Below, piece by piece: positions 32,166 to 44,553 of a DNA stretch of 64,000 bases (position 1 is its first letter; each line of letters opens with the position of its first letter). The notes below the pieces were generated by a model. It did not search any database, had not been told where the DNA came from, and saw only the letters and a list, made by a program, of their open reading frames with translations. Origin of the DNA: Gavia stellata (lineage: Eukaryota > Chordata > Aves > Gaviiformes > Gaviidae); NCBI RefSeq assembly GCF_030936135.1, contig NC_082595.1, positions 86,852,451 to 86,916,450 of the forward strand, written 5' to 3'. The position numbers were made by a program, and so were the translations under genes.

Positions 32166-34509
32166 GGTACAATAACTGTAAGTGTCTAAGCACTAGATAC
32201 CCACTTTTGAACTATGACTACTTCTGTAGTTAATGGAAAGAAATAAATATCACCAGACGGCATGGTTAACCTCTTAGCATATGACTGCAAGCATGTCTGC
32301 AAGCCACCTAGGAGTGCAGGGCAGAAATCAGGCATACATATACACACATCTCCAGCAGCCCCTTCCAGGCTTTGGCGTGTAAAACTTTCTTTATTGATGT
32401 CTGTCGGAATTTCCCCTGCTGCAGCCTGTGCCCATCGCCTCTCCTCCTTTCTCTGTGCTCCTCTGAGGAGAGTCTGGTCCTGGCCTCTCTGTAACTACAC
32501 ATTAGGTAGGTGAAGGCAGCAATTAGATCATCGGCACTTTGCTATTTAACATTTTTATCAAGGGGTAAAAGAAAAATTAGCACAGTTCATGGAAGATAAA
32601 AAAGAAAGTGACAATATGGAGGAAAGGTGAGATTCAGTGATCTGGATCAGTATGCACACTGGGAATGAATAAACAAGATGCATTTAGTGTAGCTAAATTC
32701 AGTTTACCTAAATTCCCACTGATGTGGGAAGCAGGAACTCAGAGGAGGAGCTAAAGGACATGGTGGATAATCAGCCATATACCAGTTCCCACTGTGGCAC
32801 CGGCATCCAAAAAAGCTAATGTGACCTTGGTGTATAGTGGAAATTTTCAAGTAGCGTGGTTGTATAACTCCATGTCCAACTCTGACAGTGACCCATGAAG
32901 TATCTAGCTATAGGCATCACTTCCTAATCATAATCAGAACTGGGGACAATTTTCTGGTTATGCTGCAGGTTACAATTCGTTTATGTTGCTTGCCCTACAA
33001 CTACTACTTTCCATTTCAGACCAATTTGTACACTGCAGCAGAACCATTTAATCTCACACCTGGAAACGTCATCCAAGAGAAGATGGAATGGAAATGTTAT
33101 CCTTTCTGGCCAGAGAAAAAGAGCTTTACCTCATTCTTCAGCCTTAAGTGCCAGAGCTTAGCACATATGACCCCAGCTGTGCCAGCCTACTCAGATACAC
33201 ATTAGTTCAAGCATAGATCATCCCTCCACTCGCTTTGTCAAGGAAGTAACTACCTTATTTAACTCTTGCTATTATTCAGCAGGCAGTTTCGCTGTAGGAG
33301 AACTTTACTCAAGGGGTGATCTGGGAGAGAACTGTTTGTTCTGGATTCCTTTGAAAACCTGCTTTGAACAATTATTTCTGAGAAAGTTCCTCTAAGAAGG
33401 GGTTGCATGGAGACAGCTTTGAAATGAACGGCGTAACTCTTATGCTTTGCGGAGAATCTCATTGTTTAAGTTCTTGCAAGCAAAGTATGCCCACACAACA
33501 AAACAAAAGCGTAACAGGGGTGTGTGTGTCTTAACCTTAACTAAAGAAGCACACTGTTTATTTGTCTAGTGCCATGGTACTTTCTTGCTAATAGTAACTG
33601 GTGCTAATATGAACCGGTGCATGGTTGAGGCTGGAGAACGTACATGTCCAGGACCCAGGGGTCATTTTTAGCCTTCAAAAGCGACAGAGTAAGACTTCAC
33701 TAGTTGGATAGTGTTCTGGTCCTCCTTGAAGCACGAGGGATATCTCTCCAAGCCAGACTACTGAAGACAAGTGTATAAGTTTGGGCCCCAAAGATTGATC
33801 TGTCTTTTCTGCTCGTTCCTATGTAGAAGACTAGGAGTCTCCACATTCAGCAGTGAAACATAGTCCCATCAACACTTTTCTAACATGAGTGTATTTACTG
33901 TATTTTACTTATTACAACTTCATTACCTTGTACATAAAGACCGTACACAGTTTCAGTGTGGTTCTCAAGCACACCAAAGCCTTCTTTCAATATTCCTGCT
34001 ATGGCAAGGGCAGTTCAGTTCTATGTATACATATATTCAATTTAACCTCCCACTGCGCAGGCTGATTAAAAGAGTATGTGTAAGTGAGATGTTACCTTTG
34101 TGAAGTGAGCACTGAGGTCCATAGCACTGCTACCTAGCTGGGCGAGATGAGCCCCATTCCTATTCCATGATCAAACTTGCATTGAAAATCTGTCCTTGAG
34201 AACAAGGGAACAAAAGCAAGTGGAAGTTCGTGTCTGATCAAGTGCACATATGACTAACTACCTATCTTGTCCCCCTTTTAATATATCTTATACCATACCT
34301 ACAGTTTCTCTCTTCTGATAATTTTTTATTTGTAGTTTTTATGGAAATGTAGCAACTGTTGTACAAGTGCAATTTATAAAACTGTCTAGGGATGCAGAAG
34401 TAAACCTGAAATGTAGGTTTAGGTGATTAGTATCTCCATCAACTCTATACTGGAGCAAAACTGAGAAGAGTAATTAGTTTTTTAATTCCTGTAAACCCTT
34501 TTCCGCTTG
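32166..34509. other. Pseudogene intron region
   Basis: Expected place of exon 5, for which I see no relic. No repeat recognised. Confidence 0.55.
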
Positions 34510-34611
34510 AATCAAACTAGCTACAATTTTCAAGTCCAACAACTGATTGAAGCTATTTTGATGGTAGAAGAGAAAGTGCCCTCCATTCTCTCTGAGGTTC
34601 CCTTTCTGCAG
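34510..34611 (+). pseudogene. GSTA pseudogene exon 6
   Basis: The 3' 85 bases align well and end TTTCTGCAG before GTGATT. The 5' third of the normal 132-bp exon is not recognisable. Confidence 0.85.
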
Positions 34612-35351
34612 GTGATTAAATCAAATAGTAATACAGCCATATTTATTCGAAGTTTTGAGGAAAACAAGTTAAAATGCTTGGCAGTTTCTTGCACTCTTGC
34701 AGAATGCAGAAGTAATCAAGTGAGGATCACGAAATACAACCAACAAAGTAAAATATAAAGAATAGAACATGAAAAAGCAGAGCTGAGAAATGCATGTGAG
34801 AAGTGAATTACAGTCCAATTTGTTTAAAAACTTATAAGATAAATTGTATTTTATGCATGTGGTCCCAGTAAGAGAGCTGGAGAAGGCCTGTCATCTCCCC
34901 TATCTTATAACAAAATTGGAATAAGATACTTAATGAAATTAAAAGCAGCAAAATACAAGCAATGAAAGGCAAAACTTTCACACTAAGACTGTGGAAATCA
35001 TTGTTACAGGGTGTCATTGAGGCCAGGAATTTAAAAGGATTAAAATGATATCAAGGGTATAATAATTAATGCTGTGAAATCTTGAAAGATATTGAACTTT
35101 CAGGGGCTAAGCATCTGTCTAATGCTGAAGGATTAAATTGTGAAAGGCAGATTATCCCAGTACTGATCATTGCATAATTTTATATCTTGCCTTGTACCAT
35201 CTGATTTGCACCTACTTTTCTCTGAGGTTGTACCATCTGCTCCTAAGAAACTGTCTCCTCCCTCATCATCAGTCCTGAGCCACCATCCAATGAAGCTGAT
35301 TTCACAGGTTTGTGTTGGCTTGTCATTAGAACTTTTCCCATCCCTATTCTT
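34612..35351. other. Pseudogene intron, left of CR1
   Basis: Nothing recognised. Confidence 0.6.
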
Positions 35352-36260
35352 AGAATCACAGAATCACAGAATCACTAAGGTTGGAAAAGACCTGTAAGAT
35401 CATCAAGTCCAACCATTAAAAAAAAAACAAAAAACCCCCACACACAAAAAACCCAAAAACAAACAAAAAAAACCCCCACCCACAAACCACAAAATACACC
35501 ACAACCCACACCAAAACAACCCACCCAACACCACACAGCACCATGCCCATCAAGCTACATCCCACAATGCCACATCCACACGCTCCTTGAATACCTCCAG
35601 GGAGGGTGACTCTACCACCTCCCTGGCAGCCTATTCCAATGTTTCACTACTCTCTCAGTAAAGAACTTTTTCCTAATATCCAGTCTGAACCTCCCCTGGC
35701 GCAACTTGAGGCCATTTCCTCTAGTCCTGTCACTAGTCACTTGGGAGAAGAGACCAGCACCCACCTCACTACAAACTCCTTTCAGGTAGTTGTAGAGAGC
35801 GATAAGGTCTCCCCTCAGCCTCCTCTTCTCCAGGCTAAACAACCCCAGCTCCCTCAGCCGCTCCTCATAAGACTTGTGTTCCAGACCCCTCACCAGCTTC
35901 GTCGCCCTTCTCTGGACACGCTCCAGCACCTCAATGTCCTTCTTGTAGTGAGGACCCCAAAACTGAAGACAGGATTCGAGGTGTGGCCTCACCAGCGCCG
36001 AGTACAGGGGCACGATCCCCTCCCTACTCCTGCTGACCACACTATTTCTGATACAAGCCAGGATGCCGTTGGCCTTCTTGGCCACCTGGGCACACTGCTG
36101 GCTCATCTTCAGCCGGCTGTCAATCAACACCCCCAGGTCCTTTTCTGCGGGGCAGCTTTCCAGCCACTCGTCCCCAAGCCTGTAGCGTTGCCTGGGGTTG
36201 TTGTGACCCAAGTGCAGGACCCGGCACTTGGCCTTATTGAACCTCATACAATTGGCCTCA
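35352..36260 (-). mobile_element. CR1 LINE 3' portion, antisense
   Basis: On the minus strand it encodes [20 protein letters not shown] through [10 protein letters not shown] and [17 protein letters not shown] to [14 protein letters not shown], with one open frame. It then ends in the CR1 tail (plus-strand AGAATCACAGAATCACAGAA). It is the same subfamily as the 27.6-kb copy by protein similarity. It lies 23 bases before pseudogene exon 7. A 120-bp A/C-only stretch (35418-35537) replaces the normal sequence near its tail. Confidence 0.94.
35418..35537. repeat. A/C-only tract inside CR1 tail
   Basis: Only A and C on the plus strand (G and T on the minus), apart from one T at 35495. It appears to be an expansion of the GGTGTTGGGTTGATGGTTGG part of CR1. 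Confidence 0.85.
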
Positions 36261-36283
36261 AGTTGCATTGTTTTCAGTTTTAG

Positions 36284-36372
36284 GCTTTTAAAGCAAGAGT
36301 AAGCAACATCATTGCCACAAATAAGAAGTTCCTCCAGCCTGGCAACCAATGAAAGCCACCACCAGATGAAGA
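36284..36372 (+). pseudogene. GSTA pseudogene exon 7
   Basis: Starts after TTTTAG with AFKARVSN and keeps KKFLQPG, then TGA in place of Arg, and PPPDE. Confidence 0.9.
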
Positions 36373-39300
36373 AGGTGTATAGCATTAATGAACAGATTTT
36401 TTACCAGGAAATGAAGCCAGGTTCCATCTGCTGTCATTTTTCAACCCCTTGTCCTACTTAAACCTTGATTTTTGTTCTTCTAGATTTGTACAATCTTGCA
36501 CATGCAACATGGACAAATGAATCTCATGGTGAAAACATCATTAGAGAGCAAGCCAAGTTACATTTCACAAACTGTTATACGTTATCTGCAAGAAAGGTAA
36601 ATGCAGAGTTAGAACGTTACTCATAAATGTCATTAAAACCCGTACGTTTTATAATTTTGAACGTGCTACCAAACAATGAATAATGAGTATCTTAAAAGTG
36701 GGATAGTTCTAGATTGTATAAATAATATGTCACTAATCTTGTTTCATGGAATCTTTTAATGCTGACAGATTTGTGTAAGAGGGTTTAAGGGAAGGAGAGA
36801 ATATTTGCCTTTGGAGAGAAATTAATGTTGAAATCTGTATTAGGGTTACAGGGTCTTATGAAAATTCTTATGAACTCCAGGGAAACATGAACTTCAGTGG
36901 AAACAAAACTGTTTTGTAAGAGAAGAAATGGAGTTGGGGTCAATAAAACCTATTTCTCCTTGTCTGAGAAGTATAAATAAATCCGGTTTTATTAAAAAAA
37001 AGGACCAAAACAAACAAACAAATCTCCTACAGGATGAAAGCAGATTTTAATTTTTTTCAAGTGATCAATTTTTATCTTTCTTTTATAGCAAAAAATCTTT
37101 TTTATTGGGAAACAAACCCCAAATTTTTGTCCAGCTTTATGATTGGTCATCAGATAAAAATAGGATTGAAATTTCTGCTTTACTTCTTCACACCCTCTTT
37201 TGAAAATAAAAAGATTCTTTAAACCTAAGCTTAGATTATTATTAGTTTTAGTCATAACAACACACATAAACTGAGAGTCTTAGAAAGTTTTACAACACAC
37301 ACCAGAAACCAAATGGAGGAAACATGAACTGATACAAGTTACTTTCAAATTATGAAGTCATTATAATACATGAGTTATTTAAGATAAATATTTCATGATG
37401 AAATTTGTACTACTAAGGTTTTTTTTCAATTGGCTTTGAAACCCTCATCTTGCCTATCTTGTGCCTATATAAATCAGCCTTTTGAACATGTAGAGTTACT
37501 TAGATCAGTAAAGGCTAAAGGATCCAAATAATAACATTCTGTAAACTGGCTCTCCATCTATGCTGTCCTTGCCAGCAGCAGAATGGGTATAAATCAGAAT
37601 TAGGATTACTGTTTTCAGACTTTTCTGTGCCAGTGGTCTGGATGAGTGCCGAACAGCTTACAGAAATATGTGTGAGGGTGAATACAGGCTTGGTTAACCT
37701 TGTCCTCAGGTGGTCAGTAAAGCTTCCAGGACAGAACCAGAGCAGTCACTGAAGGTTTGCAGCAAGTCTAGGCTTGAGTGATGCATGACATGTTCTATAC
37801 TTGTGGACTCTAATTTTTTATCACAGTGGTGGTGTGCTTCAGTTTAGGAGCTCAATAAGCAGCATGGGGAGAATCCTCCTAACCCCTTGATTAATTCTCT
37901 AGTGGCAGTTACACACCCTGTCCCCACCTCTGAGAGGATACTGCTGGAAACTGGAATCAGGCATGGTCCCCCAAGCCAGCAGCTTGGTGGTTTGTGAGGA
38001 TTGCAGGCAGGTACATTTCAAGAAGACTTTGGGCTTGTCTAACCCACAGCACAATGAAGTGTGTCCACAGAGCACAGTGGGAACTTGACACGCCAGGGCA
38101 TAGTATATGCACGATTTAAAATCTGCCTATGCCCAACCCAAGATCACTTCAGTGGTACCTGGGCTCCATGCCAGCTGTCTGAATACTCACAGGCATAGCT
38201 TAACAAGTTATTTATAAAAGAAACTTATTTTCTTTTCTACTCTAGAGGTTTACAGAACAGCTAGTCAAGTTATAGATAACAGTAACCTCATTGATACAAT
38301 ACCTTTAGATGTCAAATGAGCTTTATAATTACATTATGAAAGGCTGTGCTGGAAACAAAAAGAGAACAAGGGGAAAAGTCTTTCTGGCAAACAGGAAAGT
38401 GTGGAAGGGGAACAACACTCAAAGTTGGATGTGGCCATGTTCAGCAAATCCAGAAAGCATCAGAACGCTTTGCTTGACCACTCATTCCTGAGTCTCAAAT
38501 CAGAGACCTCTTCGTCCGCTGCTTCTTTGCCATCCAGCCCACTTGCTGCTATTGGCAGCATTTGAGACTGCAGAAAGGACAAGGAGACAATATTTATGTG
38601 CATGCTCTTCTGTGGTCACTGTTCCTGAACCAACTCTTGCACTCAGGTACATGCTGATAACAAAGACCTCAAAAGCAGGAATAGATTAACCTTGATTCAG
38701 TGCTCCCATCACGGACAAGTATGAACAAATGCTCCTTTCTTACTCAGCTACCCCTTCCTGCGTGTGCCATGCTCCTACTGTAGCCACATCTACAGTAGTG
38801 GTTTAGGCATACGGGGACCACACTGCTGCCAGCTAGCATGGTACAGCATGCATTGACATCACGCTCCTAGCTTCCAAAATAGGGTGCCGTACCCACGCTG
38901 CCCACTGGGAACAATTCTGGGCCTATGCTGGACTTCCAACTAATACTTGGGAATTTTCTGGGGAGTGGTAACTGGGTTTGACATAGAAACAATACAGAAG
39001 CATATATTTAATGCTGTGTTTTATTCATTAAATGATGAACCTGAGAAAGAGCTAGAATTAGGCAAAGGGTAAAGAAGCACCATACAGTTGTTTTTTGCTG
39101 ACACCATCAACCTTTGAAGCACATAAATTACAAATTGGCAAGAAGCCTCTAGTGGAAGTGCATCCTCTAGAAGAGACTGCCAGCAATTGCCAGGCAGAGA
39201 AACTATAACAAACTCCAACTGTGAGGAAAAAAGAAAGTAGCAGCTTTGGGGGGGATTTCCTCAAGATAGTTACCTAGAGATTTTTGTGCTGAGATTCCCC

Positions 39301-40859
39301 GTCTTGAGATGCTGTGTTAGTACAGCCATGGCTTTAGACTGATAAACACAATTTTGATAACAGTGTGGGTCCTGTGAAGGTATCTTCAGATTAGCTGTAC
39401 TGACATCTGCTGCAGGGGTGTAAAGTGATGCCCAAAATCACATGCGGGTCTATGCTAGAGGTGAGAACCTGATGTTTGGCACCCAAATCCCATTTCCCAT
39501 CTGGTATGCCATTCTTGTGTCTGTTCACATCCACTTTCAGTTTTGGTATTTTCACCTGAAATGTAGATAGCAAAGCTGAAGCAGTTACTTTCCATGGAAA
39601 CAGGGTAGGAAAATCATGATTTATTTCATCTCTAACTGAGTATTAGCCACGTACATTCAATTTCCAAAATTAATGCTATTGCCTTAAGACGTGGGGTAAG
39701 TTGTGACATAAACTGCTCACCTATTTTTATACCAAGTTATCACTAACTAAGTTTGATACTGGCAAACTTCTATTTCAAAGTACTTGAGCATTGTTATCCC
39801 ATACTTTGGATATCTTTTTTGTGCCATACAGCACTGAAAATAAAAACCTGGGGTACTGTTAAATAGTGAAATAAGCCTAGAAGCTTCAGTGCTTAGTCTT
39901 TAAATGGCTACTATTACCCTAAATATGACCCGGAAGAATCTATAATTTTCTCAATGTGTTAAAGTGCCTTGCCCTTGTATTTGGGTGAAATGCCCCAATA
40001 ATTCCAACAAAGCAGCTTGAATAGGTGGCTACAATAGAAACTATGAGGCTACCCACACGGTATAGTCAAATCAGCAAACTGAAAGACAGTCTCTGCCTTG
40101 GATGGCAATTTTCAGAGACGTATGTCTTTAAGCTGGGCAGTGCCAGGTTAATAGCAATGGGAGATTTTCTCTCTAATTGGGTATGGCTGGGAACTCCCCT
40201 GAGCTCCAAAGTTTAAACACCGCCAGGGAACCTGCCTGTGCTGGGTGGAGGCTGAGTCAAGGTCTGAAGGTAAGTACTAACTTACAAATTCCTTTTTCTT
40301 AAAGTGTTTGAGCAACTATTTATAGTGAAGCTACTTCCAAATTTATTAGGGCATCTGCTGGGGTAATGTAAATTCTCCGCTCTCTTTAGCTCCTGTGCCA
40401 GGTAGACTAAGCATAGCTCGATAGTTACTCACCAGTGGGACACTGCAAGAGAGAGAAAGCAAGAGAAAGATGTTTTTTAACCAGGAAATGAATCCTGCGG
40501 TGCAGTTCAGAGCTGAGCAAGGCAGCCATGAAACCGCTGAGGGGACAAGGTGTGGGAAGGCAAAGGTGCGTGGGAAAACACAGTGCGAGCTGCCAGCACT
40601 GTGGCTGTTTCTTCTAGGTTTGAGCAGGAAAGCTGGCCCATTTGGTGTGCTGGACCCTGCTCCCAGCTCCAGGGCTAAAGGACACTTCTGAATGCATATA
40701 ATGCTGTTTCTGAAAGACTATCCCCTCTTAAACGATTCTTACATTGCTGAGAAGCACCCTCAGAGAAATTCAGGACAGGCTTATCATTTAAGGCTCACTA
40801 CAATAGCAGACAAAAGCAGTAAAAACATTTGTATATAGACAAATCTTGTGTTGGGGTCT
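36373..40859. other. Intergenic, about 4.5 kb
   Basis: AT-rich to 37.5 kb and mixed after. A TATA-like CTATATAAATC at 37463 and a donor-like AAGGTAAGTA near 40269 could be parts of an unseen GSTA4-like first exon, but nothing supports either. No gene or repeat recognised. Confidence 0.5.
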
Positions 40860-42640
40860 TTGCTGAATATTATTAAGGCCAAAGGTAGTGCATGCAAGAC
40901 GTGGTTACTTATTTGGTTGCAGCATAAATTTCTGGTGTGAACAAATTCTTCAGCAGTGTCTGGGCTAGTGCACCAGTCCCAAAATGCCCTGGATGGTGAT
41001 GCATTTTTGCTATGGGAATCAGGTATTGCTTAGGTAAAATAGGAAGATTTTCCACATCTGCTCTCCATATTCCTTGGGAGTCTTTGGTCACTTGTACCTT
41101 TTGCAAGAGTCAAATTCTTCAGCAGAACAGTCAAACATTATCTTTTCAAGAATGAGCAACACTAGGTAGAACCGTTGGACTGCTTGTAATCCCAGTGGTT
41201 CGTACGGCTGTTGTGCTGTGGCTTCAGTGGCATTATCTGTTAGACTATTTCTTATCTCTTCTTTTGTCCTTCTGCCAGTCTGGGCTGGCTGATGAATGAT
41301 AGCAAGTTTCTCTGGCTATTGTATAGCTTTTAACAGTTCAGTAATTTGCGGATTTGCGGAACATCTGATGTTTTAGTTCCAGTAGAAGTTATAAACCCAT
41401 GCAGCTTCCATAACTGCCCAGTAGCGTGGCATACTCCAAATGCATATTGAGAATCACCATATATATTTACAGTCTTCTCTTTGGCTGGCTGATAGACCTT
41501 TGTTAATGCAATTAATTTGGCTGTGTGTGCACTCAGCTTCAAACTGAGCGGTGAAGCCTCCACCTCTTCATTCACAGTATTTATTGAATAACCCATAACC
41601 TGGTTGCTGCTCAGATAATATGAGGACCCGCCAACAAACAGTTCCAGATTGGGATTTAGAAACGGCATATCTGTTAAATCTTCTTGAGCCTTTTTGGCTT
41701 TACTGGTGGTTACTACACAGTCGTGATGTGGAGCTCCTTCCCCAGGTGAAGGGAGTAGAGTAGCAGGGTTCAGCGTGTTAGTTACCATCCCAGAGGCTGT
41801 TCCTTGCCCTTCATGTATAAAAAAGGTAAATGGTTTACCGTAGTCTGGTGCAACTTGCTTCAAAAGCTTGAATGTCTTTACCTTGTCTGTTGTCCAGTGA
41901 ATGGGTTCTCCATCATCTTGAGCAATAATCTGTGTCAGTGGTTTTGCCATTTCCTCAAAAGGAGCTATGCAAGGGTGGCAGAATCCTACAGCTCCTAAAA
42001 AGACTTGCATTTGATTGTAGTGACTGGTCAGGGCAGATTTTGAACGGTTTTAATATGGCTTTCAGGTAAATGCTGCTCCTCTTGTTGGAGAATGTAACCC
42101 AGATATTCTACACTTCTCTTACAAAAATTGTGACTTATGTGGAGAGGTCCCATGGCCCTTTTCAGCTAAGGTAAACAGTAAGGAACGGGTGTCAGCTATA
42201 CAAGATTCCTTGGCTACTAAAAAATCATCAACATATTGTATCAAAAATGGTTCAATTTTCTTTAAACACAACATCCTGCAAATCTTTCACTAAAATTTCA
42301 GGAAAAATAGTGGAGGACTGAGTGAGGTCCTGAGGGACCCTTGTCTATGTTAGCTGTATCTTTCCCAAAATAAATGCAAAAAAGCATTGAGAGTCTGGAT
42401 GAAAAGGTATACTGATTTAAGGTAGAAAAAGTTGCCCCGTCTCCAGTAAGTTGAGGGTTGTATCTGCCCACCTTTAGGGAATCTCAAGTGTCAATAGACA
42501 CATAGGAATGGGCAACTAAACTGAGCCCTCAGGGCAAGACTCAGGTCCAAACCCAGGCACCAAAATGTAGCTGTCTTTATGTGAGCTACATGTGTCAGGT
42601 CCCTGTATAGTCAATGGAGATACATTCAGTGCATGTAAAG
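40860..42640 (-). mobile_element. Endogenous retrovirus pol remnant (gammaretrovirus-like)
   Basis: Minus strand, in order: degraded reverse transcriptase with a YVDD active-site motif (about 42225-42236), connection and RNase H (open frame 42010-41330), then the integrase zinc-binding part (HHPGHFGT, about 40990; open frame 41106-40909). The frame is interrupted between these pieces, and stops occur in the reverse-transcriptase part. In RNase H the usual Asp of the first catalytic motif is Gly and the usual Glu of the second is Lys, so the enzyme would be inactive. I see no LTRs, gag or env. This is an old dead copy. Confidence 0.88.
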
Positions 42641-44553
42641 ATTGAGGAGACTTTACAAAAAAAACAAGTTGGTTTTTTTGTGTGTGTGTCAGAAGCTTAA
42701 GACAATTAAAATCCACATACAGCTGACAGAGTTATTCTTAATAAAAAAAATAAAGCTGATGACAGGTTTTTATTCTCCATTTGTCATTGTTCTCACAAAT
42801 TTAATGCCATATAAAATTTCTTGTTCATGTTCATTTTTCACTCCTTCTGCTTTTGTTCTGCAAACAATAGATAAATTTTCCAAGAGGATTAAGTTTCATA
42901 TTCTTGGTATTGCAGTCTGTGGCTTTTTTAGTTAAAGGAAAAGTCTTATTTACTGTAAGTTTCTGCACATTTCAAGTTGGGGGATGCAATATATCTGAGA
43001 AGTATGGTAATGAGAGGCACTAGTTAGCTGTTGTGAACTACACGGATAAGCTGCACTGCCATATAGTGAAAGCTAGTCACACAACATGCAGAAACTAATA
43101 AAACCATTGTCTTAGAGGCAAAACATTGTAATTAACAACAGCTATTCACACTTTAAAGCTGGAGGGGATAATTTTTTCCTTTATGTGCATTTGGATTATA
43201 TTGTCTAAATTACCCCAAAATACCTCTATTGATTGTAGTAACATGTCTTGGTTCTTACCAGAATTGCTCAAGGGAGAGCTCTCAATCTGATAGTTCTTTA
43301 AAATCAAGTTTTGGCAAAATATGTTCCAAATGTACTTTATTTTAAGTACACTTACAAAGCACTGTGACTTGAAGAAAACACATCACTAGAGTGTAACGAA
43401 CCTGATTCGAATGGGAAACGTCATGTGGATGCGAAGTGTGACAGACGTCATATTGCAACTTTGGCTTTTAGCTCTGAGAAAACTGTGGTTGTCTGTAAAA
43501 TTATTTTTTTAAATCAGGAACTCTACTCTGGTTTCTGAGCCATTATGAGATGATTAGGATACCCATTTTTAAGCTTTTTTCTCCCAGTCATTAGTGTATG
43601 AGCTTTATGAAGGGGGAATGCTAGTCCCATTTTTTTAGTAATTAGGGCAATGAAGCACAGAGAAATTAAGGCCTGGATTTGTAAGCACTTACACTCAAGT
43701 GTCAGCACAAATAGTCCAGCTGGTTGTCCCTAAATATGAAACAGCTCAATACAGACGCTCTGTCTCTGCCACGCACTCTACCGCTCATGGTGCAGAGAGA
43801 GGCACTGTTATGGCAAGCTTCCAGCAGCCTCCGATGTGCCAGTCCCCTGGGTGTGAAGGTCCCCGGTGCCTTGGGGGATACTTTTGGGGGCACCTGGAGC
43901 CAATGCAGCCAGGTTCCAGGTCTGGCTTTGAGGGACACCTCAAGGCTGCCGTAAGCAGCAAGGAAACAGGCTGCAGCCATTCAGTAGGGCCACCAAAGAA
44001 GCTCAGCCTGTTTCATGGAATAAAGGGAAGATTAACAATTCATTTGCCTCTACTTGAGGAAAGAAGTGGATGGCAGTTGAAGGTGCAAAATGCCCTCCGA
44101 CATCTGGCAAACAATGCTAGACAAATTTCAGCCTGCCAGTAAAACATCTTCATCTTTCGTCTTTTCAATGAGGATGACGGCAATGAGGATAAGTGAGTAA
44201 CTTCCCTGAGGACGTGGTAGGATTTTCAGTGGCTTTGTATAATTGTCTTAAAATGCAGCAAGGTTCCCCCTGTAGCTTGGTGCTCATATCACTTGTTTAA
44301 ACATGTCTGCATTTGCTTGTAATCATAACAAACCTCCCTGGTAGTACTGGGGAACGCTTTAGAGATCTGCACATCTTTGCTTTCCTAGCACAGGCTGTGT
44401 GGTGTCACTGGTCTAGCTCTCATTTTATGTTTTAAATCAGATGAAGTTTGAACTTCAACAGGCATAGAGAAAATAGAAGTCTCTCTCTCCCCTCAAAATA
44501 ATTGTACTTACACCAGTTTTATGAGACGCTGGTTTCTGCTTAATATTTTTCAG
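42641..44553. other. Region upstream of GSTA4-like exon 2
   Basis: Should hold the first exon and promoter of the GSTA4-like gene unless these lie further up. I cannot place them. Open frames of 92-147 codons on both strands at 43699-44142 show no domain and look random. Confidence 0.5.

Larger units (their letters stand above)
30909..36372 (+). pseudogene. Decayed alpha-class GST (GSTA) copy
   Basis: Relics of exon 3 (30909-30960), exon 4 (32037 to about 32165), exon 6 (about 34510-34611) and exon 7 (36284-36372) in correct order. Exon 3 keeps its 52-bp size and both splice sites but has an in-frame TAA. Exon 4 has a 1-bp loss and further indels. Exon 6 reads [14 protein letters not shown] in frame, with a degenerate 5' part. 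Exon 7 has TGA where Arg should be and TAG near the end. No exon 2 or 5 is found. It resembles the GSTA4-like copy more than GSTA3-like in exons 6-7 (KFLQPG, PPPDE). A solo LTR and a CR1 have inserted in its introns. It cannot encode a GST. Confidence 0.92.

Noticed and set aside
35606-36283. 225-codon plus-strand frame
   Set aside because: Antisense of the CR1 at 35.35-36.26 kb.
37463-37475. TATA-like CTATATAAATC
   Set aside because: No exon with a usable donor follows at the expected distance. Such strings are common in AT-rich DNA.
40220-40275. Possible GSTA4-like exon 1 before a GTAAGT donor
   Set aside because: Has a TGAGTCA motif and a good donor but no TATA box or CpG island and no similarity to the exon 1 at 60.75 kb. 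It is too weak to list.
43699-44142. 147-codon plus frame with a 92-codon minus frame, upstream of the GSTA4-like gene
   Set aside because: No recognisable domain, and both strands are open to similar length, as expected from locally GC-rich DNA.
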